64,000 nucleotides of DNA from Nitrospirota bacterium. Its GTDB lineage: Bacteria > Nitrospirota > Thermodesulfovibrionia > SZUA-242. Below are positions 1-9,130 of this stretch, in pieces. The stretch spans positions 54,292 to 118,291 of the forward strand of contig JALUUO010000068.1 in the NCBI GenBank assembly GCA_027021335.1. Reading direction: 5' to 3'. The position numbers were made by a program, and so were the translations under genes. Numbering within the stretch: the first letter of the stretch is position 1; every line of letters begins with the position of its first letter. The notes under the pieces were generated by a model, which ran no database searches, was not told the DNA's origin, and was given only the letters and a program-made list of their open reading frames with translations.

Positions 1-510
1 AGAGAAGATTTGTACTATAGATTAAATGTGCTTGATATTGAACTTCCACCTCTTAGAGAAAGAAAGTGTGATATCCCGTTGTTAATACAACATCTGCTTA
101 AAATTTTCAGCGCTAAGTATGCTAAGCCTCACCTGCGTCTTACCAAAGATGCAGAAGCACTGATTTTGGCTTATGACTTTCCTGGAAATATTCGTGAATT
201 AGAAAATATAATTCAAAGAGCCGTACTTCTGGCGGAGAGCAGTATTATTGAAACGCGTCATCTTCCGGCAGATATCCGTGATAAGAGTGTAACTTCTTTG
301 CAGAAAGAAAATAAATTATCATCTTTCAAATTGGCCAAACAGCAGGCGGTAGAACAATTCGAGCGCAAATATATTAGTGACTGCCTGAAAACCACCAGTG
401 GAAACATCAGCCGCGCCGCCTTTGCCGCCGGAATCAACGTGAAGAATTTTTATGAGAAGATGACTAAGTACGGCATTGATCCGCATTCCTTCAAGAATTT
501 TTCAAAATAA
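1..510 (+). CDS. Sigma-54-dependent transcriptional regulator, C-terminal part (5' truncated by window edge)
   Basis: The reading frame is open at base 1 and gives the C-terminal third of an NtrC/AtoC-type enhancer-binding protein. The first residues (EDLYYRLNVL, then LPPLRER) are the conserved end of the AAA+ sigma-54 interaction domain. The sequence NIRELENIIQRAV is the sensor II region. The last ~50 residues hold a Fis-type helix-turn-helix (NISRAAFAAGINVKNFYEKM). Such proteins bind upstream enhancers and use ATP to open sigma-54 promoters. Any N-terminal receiver or sensor domain lies outside the window. A matching -24/-12 promoter with an inverted-repeat enhancer candidate begins 17 bases after the stop codon, and a second copy lies at 8.9-9.05 kb, so this protein is the obvious candidate activator (inference). 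Confidence 0.93.
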   Translation, partial: REDLYYRLNVLDIELPPLRERKCDIPLLIQHLLKIFSAKYAKPHLRLTKDAEALILAYDFPGNIRELENIIQRAVLLAESSIIETRHLPADIRDKSVTSLQKENKLSSFKLAKQQAVEQFERKYISDCLKTTSGNISRAAFAAGINVKNFYEKMTKYGIDPHSFKNFSK

Positions 511-526
511 CACCACAATAAACCAG

Positions 527-558
527 GGTGCTTTTGCCAAAACCCTGGTAAAAACACC
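527..558 (+). promoter_or_regulatory. Candidate enhancer (UAS) for a sigma-54 activator, copy 1
   Basis: Two near-complementary 12-mers, GGTGCTTTTGCC (527-538) and GGTAAAAACACC (547-558), are separated by 8 bases, giving 20 bp centre to centre, about two helical turns. Both 12-mers and their spacing recur exactly at 8891-8922, while the intervening bases differ. This pattern fits a dimeric regulator site better than a terminator. The pair lies ~70 bp upstream of a -24/-12 box. Confidence 0.6.
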
Positions 559-626
559 TAACTTTTAGTCGGGGTTATCGCGTCCTGTAAAATATCGAAG
601 CTGGCTTTTTCTTTTGCTCTAACTCA

Positions 627-641
627 TGGCATAAAGATTGC
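627..641 (+). promoter_or_regulatory. Sigma-54 (-24/-12) promoter, copy 1
   Basis: TGGCATAAAGATTGC matches the consensus TGGCAC-N5-TTGC, with the GG and GC dinucleotides at the required 12-base offset. It lies downstream of the UAS candidate and upstream of the truncated receiver copy and the subtilase gene. The flanking bases CTCATGG and GCTTATTCAA recur at the second promoter (9036-9060). Confidence 0.72.
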
Positions 642-685
642 TTATTCAATAACACACAAAGCAACGAAGAAAACAAGGCCATGTC

Positions 686-831
686 ATGAACAAACACTGC
701 GTATTGGTATGCGGACCTAGTGTCGCTAATGAAAAGAAACTGGTTGTTGGAGTTCAAAAAAGTACGATGATACTAAAAAACAAAAACAGCAGCCAGATTG
801 AATCGATAATAAAGCAGTCGCTCTCATTCAC
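686..831 (+). pseudogene. Truncated duplicate of the receiver-like gene at 13865
   Basis: From about base 674 (GCCATGTCATGAACAAACA) to about 831 the DNA closely matches the start of the intact gene at 13865-14233. The encoded N-terminus is nearly identical (MNKHCVLVCGPSVA versus MNKHCVLICGPTVA). Near residue 44 small deletions shift the frame, and similarity stops after the bases CTCATT. What remains is a leader-like open frame that ends at 907, overlapping the subtilase start. It sits directly behind the sigma-54 promoter, so the ancestral promoter probably drove the receiver gene before a duplication or insertion separated them (inference). Confidence 0.7.
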
Positions 832-903
832 TAGTGGTAGCAGAATAACATTGCCACAAGTAAAAACACCTAACCACAAACCAAGTTTCAGGAGAAGATT
901 ACT

Positions 904-3627
904 ATGAAAAACTTTCCGTTAGAACTCAGACATGGTTCAGGTACCATGATGATGCTTGATCAAACTCGTCTATTGCTTTTCTTTAAAGAAATACAAGAAC
1001 GTAAGAAGGTTGAAACTCTTATAAAAAAAATTGGCTTTGTTCTTGAGGATGAGAATGATACAAAGCAGGAAAACGTGTCACGCTCACTCGAGGTTATTAA
1101 CCATACAGATAAACGCTTTTGGATTCGGTCACAACATGGGGACCCCATAGATCAGAAGCGTTTGAGCATGATCGAAAATAAACTTGAATCAACCATAGAT
1201 TTGATTGCTCCAGTTTACCGACTAATGAGTACTAAAGAACGCGGGGGTCTTCTGTGTCCATTGCCAAATGTATTGTTAATTAAGACAACCACACAACTTG
1301 ATAAAAAAGCAGAAAAAGATCTATCTAATATGTTTGGACAGTACGGTCTGAAAGAAGTCCTGGCAAAATCCAAATACCTAGGCGACTACCGTTACTGTAT
1401 TATCAACAATATCAAAAAGCAGCAGAATGCCTATCAGCTTAAGGAAGTTCTACTTAAAAAGGAGAAAGAGTTCATACGCGAAGCACGTTTTGAGAACATG
1501 CCAATGCTGGTTCCCATCGCTGTTGTGCCAAACGACACCCTATTCCCACAACAATGGAATATGACACAAATTCAAGCGGGAGGGCCAGGAACTACCGGTT
1601 GGGACATTTCTACGGGGGTTGCTACCGTAGTGGTATGCGTGTTAGATGAAGGCTGTGATTTAACTCATCCGGATTTACAGTTTTCAGGGCCGGGCATAAA
1701 CCTAGGTACAATGATGCCGGATGGATCGCCAACAGGTCCTCATGGTACGGCTTGTGCCGGCATCGTGGCAGGTAGATACAATAACGAGATTGGCGTGGCG
1801 GGAGTAGCTGGAAATTGCCAAATCATGCCCCTTGCATTTCAAAACTGGACAGAAACAGAAGTAGCAGCAGGTATCAACTATGCCGCAGATAATGGGGCTC
1901 AAGTTATAAGTATGAGTTTTGGCTCGAATAGTTGGGACCACGCAATAATTGATCCTGCTATTCAGCATGCGTTCAATACGAATGTGGTAATGTGTGTGGC
2001 AACACACAATTATAACAGCAGCGTAACCTATCCGGCTACTAATCCTTTGGTCATGGCTTGTGGAGCTTCCGACCAAGTGGATAATCGTAAATCACCAACC
2101 AGCCCGGATGGTGAATGTTGGGGATCAGATTTCGGACCTGAGATGTCTGTGGTTGCTCCAGGCGTTCTCTGTTATAGCACCGACATTCAAGGCAATGGTG
2201 GTTACAACGACAACAACGGAGGACCAAAAAACAACTGGGCTTGTGTAAATTATCCAGTCTGTGGAGATACTGCCGGTGATTATATTTTCATCTTCGATGG
2301 AACTTCAGCGGCGACACCCCACGTAGCAGGTTTAGCTGCTTTACTTCTGAGTCAATACCCGACACTGACAAATGTTCAGGTTCGCAACATCATCGAACGA
2401 ACTGCGGAAAAGGTAGGTACCATAGCTTATGCCGAAACCCCAGGCTATCCCAACGGCACGTGGAATCAGGATATGGGCTATGGTCGTATCAATGTGTTAC
2501 AGGCATTGGATTTCGCTGATGTAATGATCAAGGACTGGTCAGGTGATACTGGTATTGAACCCTCAACTCCACCGAGCGGTAATTTTTGGACATTCTCTGA
2601 TATTGTTGTTCGCATCACAGACGATAACGTTTTTGTTCCAGACGACCCCAGTAAATCTAGAAATGTTGAACGTGGGCAGACGAACTACCTGTATATCCGT
2701 GTAACAAATAATGGTCAAAGAGAAGCCCGCAACGTAGTTGTCAATGCCCGTATCACACCCTACGTAGGCTTACAATTTGTCTATCCAGCTGACTGGACAA
2801 CAATAGATGCTACTCACGTCAGCCCGATACCTGTAAGCGCTACTTTCGCGTCAATACCATCGGGCGGTTCCGTCATTGCTAAATTTACTATTTCATCAGC
2901 ACAAGTGGAAGACTTGTGGGGGTGGATCAGCGGCATGCACTGGCACCCATGCCTGTTGGCGGAAGTAAATGCCGACAATGATTATGCTTTCGCTACTGCA
3001 AACATGACAGGGGGTAATCTTACCTTAAGTCGGAATAACTTAGCTCAGCGCAACTTATCGGTAATTGATGTTTTGGCAGACGCAACTGCATCTTTTCCCT
3101 TCCTTGCAGGCAACTTACATAATGCCCAGCGTTTCATGGAAATAATAGTAAATAGAAGTCAGCTTCCTAAAGATATGCGACTCCTACTTTCGATTGACGA
3201 AGACGGAAAGGCATTCCCCCTTATTGATTTGACACCACCTGCCTTTACCACTAAAGACAGTTGTCATACCGGAACTGTTTTTTTGGAACGAACAAGGATT
3301 GAAACCACATTGGGTTGTTGCCGAGGTGTGCTGACTTTAGAAAAAGGATCACGATTTGATTGCCTGCCGCCAACTAAAATTAGAATGTTGGAAATTATTA
3401 AAGGAGGAATAGTCATCCTTCAGGATGATAAACGATTTGTAGAGATTAGAGAAGACATCGCAATCATTCGCATGGAAAAACAACCTGATCAGCTTGTTCC
3501 TTTAGCTTTACAAACATCAATTCCTGCCAACGCTCAAAAAGGACAACAATTTATGATTAGTGTAGCGCAGCGAAATGAGAAGGAAGAAATAGTCGGTGGT
3601 GCATCCGTCATTTACTTTATACGGTGA
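904..3627 (+). CDS. Subtilisin-like serine protease (S8) with long C-terminal extension
   Basis: A 907-residue S8 peptidase. The catalytic triad is visible: Asp248 in VLDEGCDLTHPDL, His280 in PHGTACAGIVAG and Ser468 in GTSAATPHVAGLAALL. Residues 1 to ~210 form an N-terminal region that looks like a long propeptide or adaptor and has no clear signal peptide. After the catalytic domain, residues ~560-700 look like CARDB/Ig-type beta sandwich (RVTNNGQREARNVVVNA). The last ~150 residues are beta-rich and unassigned. An AGGAG sits 8 bases before the ATG. It is the first full gene behind the sigma-54 promoter at 627. Because no signal peptide is seen, export would need another route, or it may act on cytoplasmic partners. 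Its role with the following large protein is unknown. Confidence 0.93.
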   Translation: MKNFPLELRHGSGTMMMLDQTRLLLFFKEIQERKKVETLIKKIGFVLEDENDTKQENVSRSLEVINHTDKRFWIRSQHGDPIDQKRLSMIENKLESTIDLIAPVYRLMSTKERGGLLCPLPNVLLIKTTTQLDKKAEKDLSNMFGQYGLKEVLAKSKYLGDYRYCIINNIKKQQNAYQLKEVLLKKEKEFIREARFENMPMLVPIAVVPNDTLFPQQWNMTQIQAGGPGTTGWDISTGVATVVVCVLDEGCDLTHPDLQFSGPGINLGTMMPDGSPTGPHGTACAGIVAGRYNNEIGVAGVAGNCQIMPLAFQNWTETEVAAGINYAADNGAQVISMSFGSNSWDHAIIDPAIQHAFNTNVVMCVATHNYNSSVTYPATNPLVMACGASDQVDNRKSPTSPDGECWGSDFGPEMSVVAPGVLCYSTDIQGNGGYNDNNGGPKNNWACVNYPVCGDTAGDYIFIFDGTSAATPHVAGLAALLLSQYPTLTNVQVRNIIERTAEKVGTIAYAETPGYPNGTWNQDMGYGRINVLQALDFADVMIKDWSGDTGIEPSTPPSGNFWTFSDIVVRITDDNVFVPDDPSKSRNVERGQTNYLYIRVTNNGQREARNVVVNARITPYVGLQFVYPADWTTIDATHVSPIPVSATFASIPSGGSVIAKFTISSAQVEDLWGWISGMHWHPCLLAEVNADNDYAFATANMTGGNLTLSRNNLAQRNLSVIDVLADATASFPFLAGNLHNAQRFMEIIVNRSQLPKDMRLLLSIDEDGKAFPLIDLTPPAFTTKDSCHTGTVFLERTRIETTLGCCRGVLTLEKGSRFDCLPPTKIRMLEIIKGGIVILQDDKRFVEIREDIAIIRMEKQPDQLVPLALQTSIPANAQKGQQFMISVAQRNEKEEIVGGASVIYFIR

Positions 3628-3771
3628 TCTTCTAAAAACCCGCACATAACGCTTTGCGTTAGCTGTAACTTCAGGAAAAAATATTACCTACTTGGAGGAA
3701 AGAATTAATTGCCGAACAGCTCTTAATTCGTAACTCTTAATTCCTAAGCTCACAAAAAAGGAGGGTTTACT

Positions 3772-6700
3772 ATGAAAAAAGAAATCGAGGACATTGAGAT
3801 CAGTCTCGGCGAACCGAAGGTCAACTCCAACAGGAAGGCGGGGACAAAAGACGTCAACATCCCGATGGAGATAGAATCGCTAGAGCCCGGCACAAAAGTG
3901 GAGGTGCGCTACAGGGTAAATAGTGGGGAGGTACAAACAGTCACCGCTCGACTGGTCAAAAAAGCGGAAAAGCACAGCCGTTTCACGGCAAAATTGCCAG
4001 GTTTGAATGTCGGTGATATTGTCGAGTACTCGGCAATGCCAGTACGGCACGAACATGAATTGCCGACGGGTGAGGAGTTTTCCAACTTCGAAGCCTTTCG
4101 AATTACCGAGAAAGGATTCGAGCGCCTTGCTGCCTCGGAACTGGAAAGCGGCCTCCTGGCCAGAAGGCCACCGACGAACAGATATACTTTTCAACAACGT
4201 CTGAAGCCGGTACAGCTCATTTTCCAGCCTACGAGCAAGGATGAACCGCCAGTCGAAGAAAACGATTCCATCGAACTCGAACTCGGCGTCGAGGCGTTTT
4301 CCGACTTTGTGAAAGAGCGCCAGCTCGCAGTGACGCAGGTACACAAAAGTCTCACACAGATCAAGACGGACCTGACAAAGTTTTTTCCAACGGTCAGGGA
4401 GCTTTTCCCAGAAACCATCACGGGTGAGATCCTGAAGCCAGACGGAACCCCGGCTGAAAGAGTATCGGTCGAAGCGCAAGAGCCCGAATACACATCCAGC
4501 GAAAACGTCGCCAATATCGCCTGGCCAACGCCAAAAGCCATCACCGACGAACGCGGCGTTTTCACTCTGCAAATGCCACGAGTGCCGATTTCCGCAAAGG
4601 GACTTACATTTCGCGTTCGCGGACGCAGCAATTCTACTAGTATCGTTTTGGAAAGAAGTGACTTTTTCGGGACGGGTGGACGACTGGGGCTTTTGATCCT
4701 TGACAGGGAGCTGGCTCCGATGCCGACAAGCATCGTTTCTCAGCTCAAAGATATTGTGCCCTCTGGAGCAGAAGACTCAGAAGATAATCCGGAGGACTTT
4801 GCGGAACAAACGCCACCGATGATCCTCGGCGATGAGACAGATTGCGCGCAGGTCTTTCATTCGAACAGCGGTGTTATCGACAGGCATCGTTACTCAATTA
4901 TGTTCCGACTCGTTGATCCGCTTATCAGCCAGGCGCAGCCGACTGTCCGCTTTCCGATCCAATCAGATGAACTCAAGTTTATGTCTCTCTCGTTAACGAC
5001 GCAGCGCAACAGTCCGGCATTCGAGCGTGCGATCAACCGAGCGTTGCTTGCAAACGGTAAGTTGCGCTACGTTGATCGGGTTCCGGTGTCGCGTCCCATT
5101 GATGTTACGGACTTTTTCACCAACATTGCTGAAAATCCAGACGAAGTCCCGAAGGCAGCAAGCCTCGGACTTGGCTATGTCGTCAAAATGCACACCACGT
5201 GGGCACCAAAAGGCTTGTCGCTGGGCGATATGCTCTACGCATTGCCGCTGGCGCCAGGCGAAGAGCAGCGCGTCGCCATATTCGAACAGGAGCAACAACT
5301 GGCAGTGCGGGAATCGGAGCGTCTCGGTATTGCCGACGAGCAGATTCTGAGTGAAGTCCGCGATTCCTCGACCGAAGCCGTTTTTCAGTCGGCATTGCGT
5401 GAAGCGGCAAGCGGCGGCAGCAGCTTCCACACGGAAGCCGGCTCGCGGGGTGTTGGGATTGCTGGCGGTATCGGCGGATTTATTGGCGGGCTGTTATTTA
5501 GCGCTGGGGCTGCTGCCAGTTACGGCGGTTCGTCATCCAGCGGCAGCTCAAATAGCTGGCAGAAGGGGAGTCGGGATTTTGTTTCTTCTGCAACACAAGA
5601 TTTTCATTCTATATTATCACGCGTCGCCAGGACGCGCCGTCAGGTGAACCGCTCCAGCGTCCGCCTTGCAACCGCCAGCGACCGCGAAGAGATCACGACG
5701 AAGCTCATCGCCAACCACAACCACAACCACGCACTAACTATGCAGTACTGGGAGGTGTTGCGGCACTTTTCGGTGAACACGAAGGTCGATGACGTGCAAC
5801 TCGTCTGCTTCGTCCCGCTCGATATTGTTCAGTTCCTGCCAAATGGGCAGCCGTTGACGCTGCCGAGTGTTGAAATCACCAGAGATTTTTTGCTTCATCG
5901 CTATCAAATGTTGATTCTGTACAACGATGCGCTTGCGCACCGCCTGCGCAGAAAGCGGAAATATTTTCACGGACTCAAGCTCTTGCGGGACTTCACTGCC
6001 AACCCGGCCATGGGTATCGAAACCTCAAGCGGTTTAGCGGAGGATATTGTTGAAATTTTGGTCGAAGGTACTTTCATGCCATTCGAAGAGGTCTTTATCT
6101 CCATGTACAGCGATACTGGCAGACGCCTTGGAACCACCAGGTTAAGCCCCGTTGGTTCTGTAGAAGACGTTCCAACTGGCGATGACGGATTTGTTTCCTC
6201 GGAGGAATTACTCCAGTATCTTAACAACCGTCGTCTCAACGAGGGAGGGTCGACGCATGAACGTACAGGCGCAATTAGATTGCCGCGGCACATCTCCCGC
6301 AGTAATGTTACGCGTTTTGAGCTGACACGTCGTTTTCAATCCTTTACCTACCGTTTGAAGCCGCAGCCGCTCCCTGGTTTGTTAGGCAGTCTTGGTGACA
6401 GCATCATCGGCAACATAAATGACATTCTGAATTCCCAAAACCGTACCGTGACACTGAGTCCGACTAATATTGAAAGGGAAATCGGTGGGCCGATGGTGAC
6501 TACAATAAAAGCCGACATTAAGAATGAAGGCGGCACATCTCTCATCACGTTCGTTGATGACCGAACATCAGAGCGGATGGGAACCCGTCTCTTGATCCCA
6601 TCGCGTGACATTCCACCAGCGTTAAGCGAGGCTGATATTTTACATATTGAATCGGCATTCCAGCATATTGTCAGCAATACGGTGTCTTATTCGAAAACGA

Positions 6701-7758
6701 TCTGGCAGTCGTTAACACCGGAAGAACGGGCCATCCTTCTCGAACGCTTTACCGTCGGTGTGCCTGAAGGCGGTATCGAAGACGCTACACAGGAAGTGCC
6801 GCTACTCAATTGCGTCACCAACGAAGTTCTCGGCTTCTACGGCAACGCGATGATCATGCCGTTCCACATTCCGCCCGATGTCGCTAGTCAAATGGAGGTG
6901 ACAACTCGTGATGTGCAGGAGGCACTACTCACTTTCCACCGTGAAGGGTTTACTCAAAATCGTTCGACAATTACCCTGCCGACGCAAGGTATGCTCGGCG
7001 AGACAGTTCTTGGTAACTGCAATTCCAGCGAAAAGATCGATATCACCCGCTTCTGGAACTGGAAAGACTCACCGCATGATAAGGCAGCACCTGCAGAAAC
7101 AGCACCAGGTTTCCGCGGTCAAAGCCTGATAGGAAGCACCGGCGCCCAAGCTGCGAGCGTACTGAAACCGCCGCAACCGGTTAACTTGCTGAACGTCAAT
7201 ACTGCAGACGGCAGTGGAGAGGCGAAATCACTGGCTTCGTCGCTCATCGACAAAGCGATTACAACAGGTACTTTTGGCGACCTCACTGGGAAAGACAAAC
7301 TGGCGGCACTGCAAACCGAGACACTGAAGACCGCCGAGAGCGCTCGTGATAAAGCGTTATCGGCAGCCAAAGGAATGGCCGAAAAAGTCATTGATAAACT
7401 CCCGGACGTTATGAAAACCAAAGCCGGTATCGATGAAAAGCAGGAAAAGAAACAGGAAGAGATAAAGGAGAAGCAGAAAAAGGCGAAGGAAAAGAAAAAA
7501 TCCGATGGCATCGCAAAGCTGAAAGAAGGAGCTAAAGGTTTCACCCTTCTGGCAGGGAGTCATCATCCTGACGAAGAAAAGGCGACCAACGAGGCAAAAA
7601 AAATTGTCAATGATATTTTCGGTGATGAACTACCCGGACGTTCAGCCCTCGCAACGCTGCTCGAAACCTTCTCTATCGCAGAAGGTGACTCGGACAAGGT
7701 GAAGCTCGGCAAAACGACCATCCTGAAGGCGCTTGGGTTGCCTGTGCCGACGTCATAA
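3772..7758 (+). CDS. Giant Gly/Ser-rich protein of unknown function, 1328 aa
   Basis: I do not recognise the family. Residues ~215-310 look like a carboxypeptidase regulatory-like (transthyretin-fold) beta sandwich (TGEILKPDGTPAERVSVEA). Residues ~545-596 are very rich in Gly and Ser and include a hydrophobic run (GIAGGIGGFIGGLLFSAGAA) that could insert in a membrane or a pore. A His/Asn-rich motif (NHNHNHALTMQYWEVLRHF) follows near residue 647. Residues ~1180-1260 are charged, Lys/Glu-rich and probably coiled coil. No signal peptide is seen. GGAGGG precedes the ATG. The next gene follows after 64 bases with its own good ribosome site, so the two are probably co-transcribed. Codon use reads more GC-rich than the subtilase before it, which hints at a different origin. 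A scaffold or secreted assembly role is speculation. Confidence 0.9.
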   Translation: MKKEIEDIEISLGEPKVNSNRKAGTKDVNIPMEIESLEPGTKVEVRYRVNSGEVQTVTARLVKKAEKHSRFTAKLPGLNVGDIVEYSAMPVRHEHELPTGEEFSNFEAFRITEKGFERLAASELESGLLARRPPTNRYTFQQRLKPVQLIFQPTSKDEPPVEENDSIELELGVEAFSDFVKERQLAVTQVHKSLTQIKTDLTKFFPTVRELFPETITGEILKPDGTPAERVSVEAQEPEYTSSENVANIAWPTPKAITDERGVFTLQMPRVPISAKGLTFRVRGRSNSTSIVLERSDFFGTGGRLGLLILDRELAPMPTSIVSQLKDIVPSGAEDSEDNPEDFAEQTPPMILGDETDCAQVFHSNSGVIDRHRYSIMFRLVDPLISQAQPTVRFPIQSDELKFMSLSLTTQRNSPAFERAINRALLANGKLRYVDRVPVSRPIDVTDFFTNIAENPDEVPKAASLGLGYVVKMHTTWAPKGLSLGDMLYALPLAPGEEQRVAIFEQEQQLAVRESERLGIADEQILSEVRDSSTEAVFQSALREAASGGSSFHTEAGSRGVGIAGGIGGFIGGLLFSAGAAASYGGSSSSGSSNSWQKGSRDFVSSATQDFHSILSRVARTRRQVNRSSVRLATASDREEITTKLIANHNHNHALTMQYWEVLRHFSVNTKVDDVQLVCFVPLDIVQFLPNGQPLTLPSVEITRDFLLHRYQMLILYNDALAHRLRRKRKYFHGLKLLRDFTANPAMGIETSSGLAEDIVEILVEGTFMPFEEVFISMYSDTGRRLGTTRLSPVGSVEDVPTGDDGFVSSEELLQYLNNRRLNEGGSTHERTGAIRLPRHISRSNVTRFELTRRFQSFTYRLKPQPLPGLLGSLGDSIIGNINDILNSQNRTVTLSPTNIEREIGGPMVTTIKADIKNEGGTSLITFVDDRTSERMGTRLLIPSRDIPPALSEADILHIESAFQHIVSNTVSYSKTIWQSLTPEERAILLERFTVGVPEGGIEDATQEVPLLNCVTNEVLGFYGNAMIMPFHIPPDVASQMEVTTRDVQEALLTFHREGFTQNRSTITLPTQGMLGETVLGNCNSSEKIDITRFWNWKDSPHDKAAPAETAPGFRGQSLIGSTGAQAASVLKPPQPVNLLNVNTADGSGEAKSLASSLIDKAITTGTFGDLTGKDKLAALQTETLKTAESARDKALSAAKGMAEKVIDKLPDVMKTKAGIDEKQEKKQEEIKEKQKKAKEKKKSDGIAKLKEGAKGFTLLAGSHHPDEEKATNEAKKIVNDIFGDELPGRSALATLLETFSIAEGDSDKVKLGKTTILKALGLPVPTS

Positions 7759-7822
7759 CCTTTGCCATCTGCAAAAAACAGTGATTTTCAAAAAACACTT
7801 TCTAATTTAAGGAGAACAAATC

Positions 7823-8818
7823 ATGACTGAAAAAACCTTACCGCAAAAAGAAGAAGGAGTAGATATTGAAGATCAGGTAATCGCGACACTGCTCGGAGTT
7901 TTGAAAGATTCCACCTCACCGGAATTCATGCGCACGCAGCAGATTCTGGCGCAACGCTTGGCACTCACCGGCAGCGTTATTCCGTCGCGGATCCCGGAGC
8001 CAAAGAACATCACCGAAATTGGCGGCTATCTAAACCTGCTCGAAAAACTCGATGAAACCGAACTACGGTCACAGACCCTCGCCTCCATTCTTGGTGTCGC
8101 TGGCACGAATCCACCTGCTGGATTTATGCCGACAGAGCTAGTGCTTTTCTTTGCCGCCCGCAAGAACGACCGGCCGGAAGTGACGCAACAGGCGACTATT
8201 CCGGTGCAATTCACCATGCGCAGCGATTTCGCCGCTGCCTTTGACACTGCATTGAAGGAAATCCACGAGCGCGGCTGCACACTGCCGATTCTTTCCTCAG
8301 TACAGTCGCGATCCCAAATCGCGGATGCCGCCAATCCGACGAACATCGATTTTCTCAATGCCATCGGCCGCACACTCGAGCTGATGCCAACGACTGCTCT
8401 TATCGATCCTGACACCGACGCCCTCGTGCTTGCTCGACTGGCAGCTGGGGGAGATCAGCAAGTTGTCGCCCGCCAAATCGACGCTACCGCTCCGAAAGCA
8501 GGGAACGTCACAACCGAAAGCTGGATCGCCTGGCAGTGCGACGCCACATCCTGCACCGAAACCACTGCGGACCGTACCTATCTTCTCCTCACCCCAATTC
8601 TGAACACGGCCGGCTGGTACCAATTTGCTGTACCGGATGTTCCCATGAGTCTCAGTGTATCCGGCAACTGGTTTCGCTGGACAAACATCACAGGGCTTAT
8701 GCCGAACGTCACCCAATTTGGAGATGAGCTACGGTTGTTGTATACGGAAGCGGAAATTGTGGCGTCTCCGCTACGGGAACATTTGGACAAAGTCTGGGAC
8801 GGGAGTACGTTTCAGTAA
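7823..8818 (+). CDS. Protein of unknown function, 331 aa, partner of the giant protein
   Basis: A 331-residue soluble-looking protein with no signal peptide or membrane segment and no motif I recognise. The N-terminal half is helical (IEDQVIATLLGVL, ITEIGGYLNLLEKL). The C-terminal half is rich in Trp, Thr and Tyr and looks beta-rich. AAGGAG lies at good spacing before the ATG. It follows the 1328-aa gene by 64 bases and shares its higher GC feel, so the pair may have arrived together. A strong intrinsic terminator lies downstream at 8989-9025, closing this transcript. Confidence 0.85.
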   Translation: MTEKTLPQKEEGVDIEDQVIATLLGVLKDSTSPEFMRTQQILAQRLALTGSVIPSRIPEPKNITEIGGYLNLLEKLDETELRSQTLASILGVAGTNPPAGFMPTELVLFFAARKNDRPEVTQQATIPVQFTMRSDFAAAFDTALKEIHERGCTLPILSSVQSRSQIADAANPTNIDFLNAIGRTLELMPTTALIDPDTDALVLARLAAGGDQQVVARQIDATAPKAGNVTTESWIAWQCDATSCTETTADRTYLLLTPILNTAGWYQFAVPDVPMSLSVSGNWFRWTNITGLMPNVTQFGDELRLLYTEAEIVASPLREHLDKVWDGSTFQ

Positions 8819-8890
8819 TCAGTAAACAGGTAAATAAAAATCCCCGCTGCAAGCAGAGGGGTATTAAACCCAAGCTACGCAATAAACCAG

Positions 8891-8922
8891 GGTGCTTTTG
8901 CCAAAACTTTGGTAAAAACACC
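8891..8922 (+). promoter_or_regulatory. Candidate enhancer (UAS) for a sigma-54 activator, copy 2
   Basis: Contains the same two 12-mers as copy 1, GGTGCTTTTGCC (8891-8902) and GGTAAAAACACC (8911-8922), with the same 8-base spacer length. In copy 1 the spacer arm can pair into a CCAGGGT/ACCCTGG hairpin. Here that pairing is broken (ACTTTGG) but the 12-mers are intact. Selection therefore appears to act on the 12-mers. Confidence 0.6.
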
Positions 8923-8988
8923 ATGGTTTTGCTAGGTGACCATCGAGCCTCTTTAGAAAGCGCCAAGGCTGCTTCAACGGCAGCAGAA

Positions 8989-9025
8989 AGAGCCTTTCAG
9001 GTTTTTCCTGAAGGGCTCTTTTTTG
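8989..9025 (+). terminator. Rho-independent terminator
   Basis: A 13-bp stem with one G-T wobble (AGAGCCTTTCAGG paired with CCTGAAGGGCTCT) around a TTTTT loop is followed by six T residues. It ends the transcript of the 331-aa gene and insulates the sigma-54 promoter just downstream. Confidence 0.88.
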
Positions 9026-9037
9026 TAACCTGACTCA

Positions 9038-9052
9038 TGGTATAAAAACTGC
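9038..9052 (+). promoter_or_regulatory. Sigma-54 (-24/-12) promoter, copy 2
   Basis: TGGTATAAAAACTGC keeps the invariant GG and GC at a 12-base offset and sits in the same flanking context as copy 1 (CTCATGG before, GCTTATTCAA after). It lies 79 bp upstream of the secreted propeller gene and downstream of the second UAS, so it probably drives 9131-13810. Confidence 0.65.
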
Positions 9053-9130
9053 TTATTCAAAGTTATACAGAATAACGAAAAGACTGAAACACTAACACTG
9101 AAACAGAGTATTTAAAATCAAGGAGGGATT

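Noticed and set aside
523..549. Hairpin CCAGGGT...ACCCTGG as a terminator for the regulator gene
   Set aside because: No T-run follows on the plus strand, and the second copy at 8887-8913 loses the pairing while keeping the flanking 12-mers, so a protein-binding site fits better.
8842..8861. CCCC-CTGC-AA-GCAG-GGGG hairpin as a terminator of the 331-aa gene
   Set aside because: It is followed by TATTAAACC, not a T-run, and a far better terminator lies at 8989-9025.
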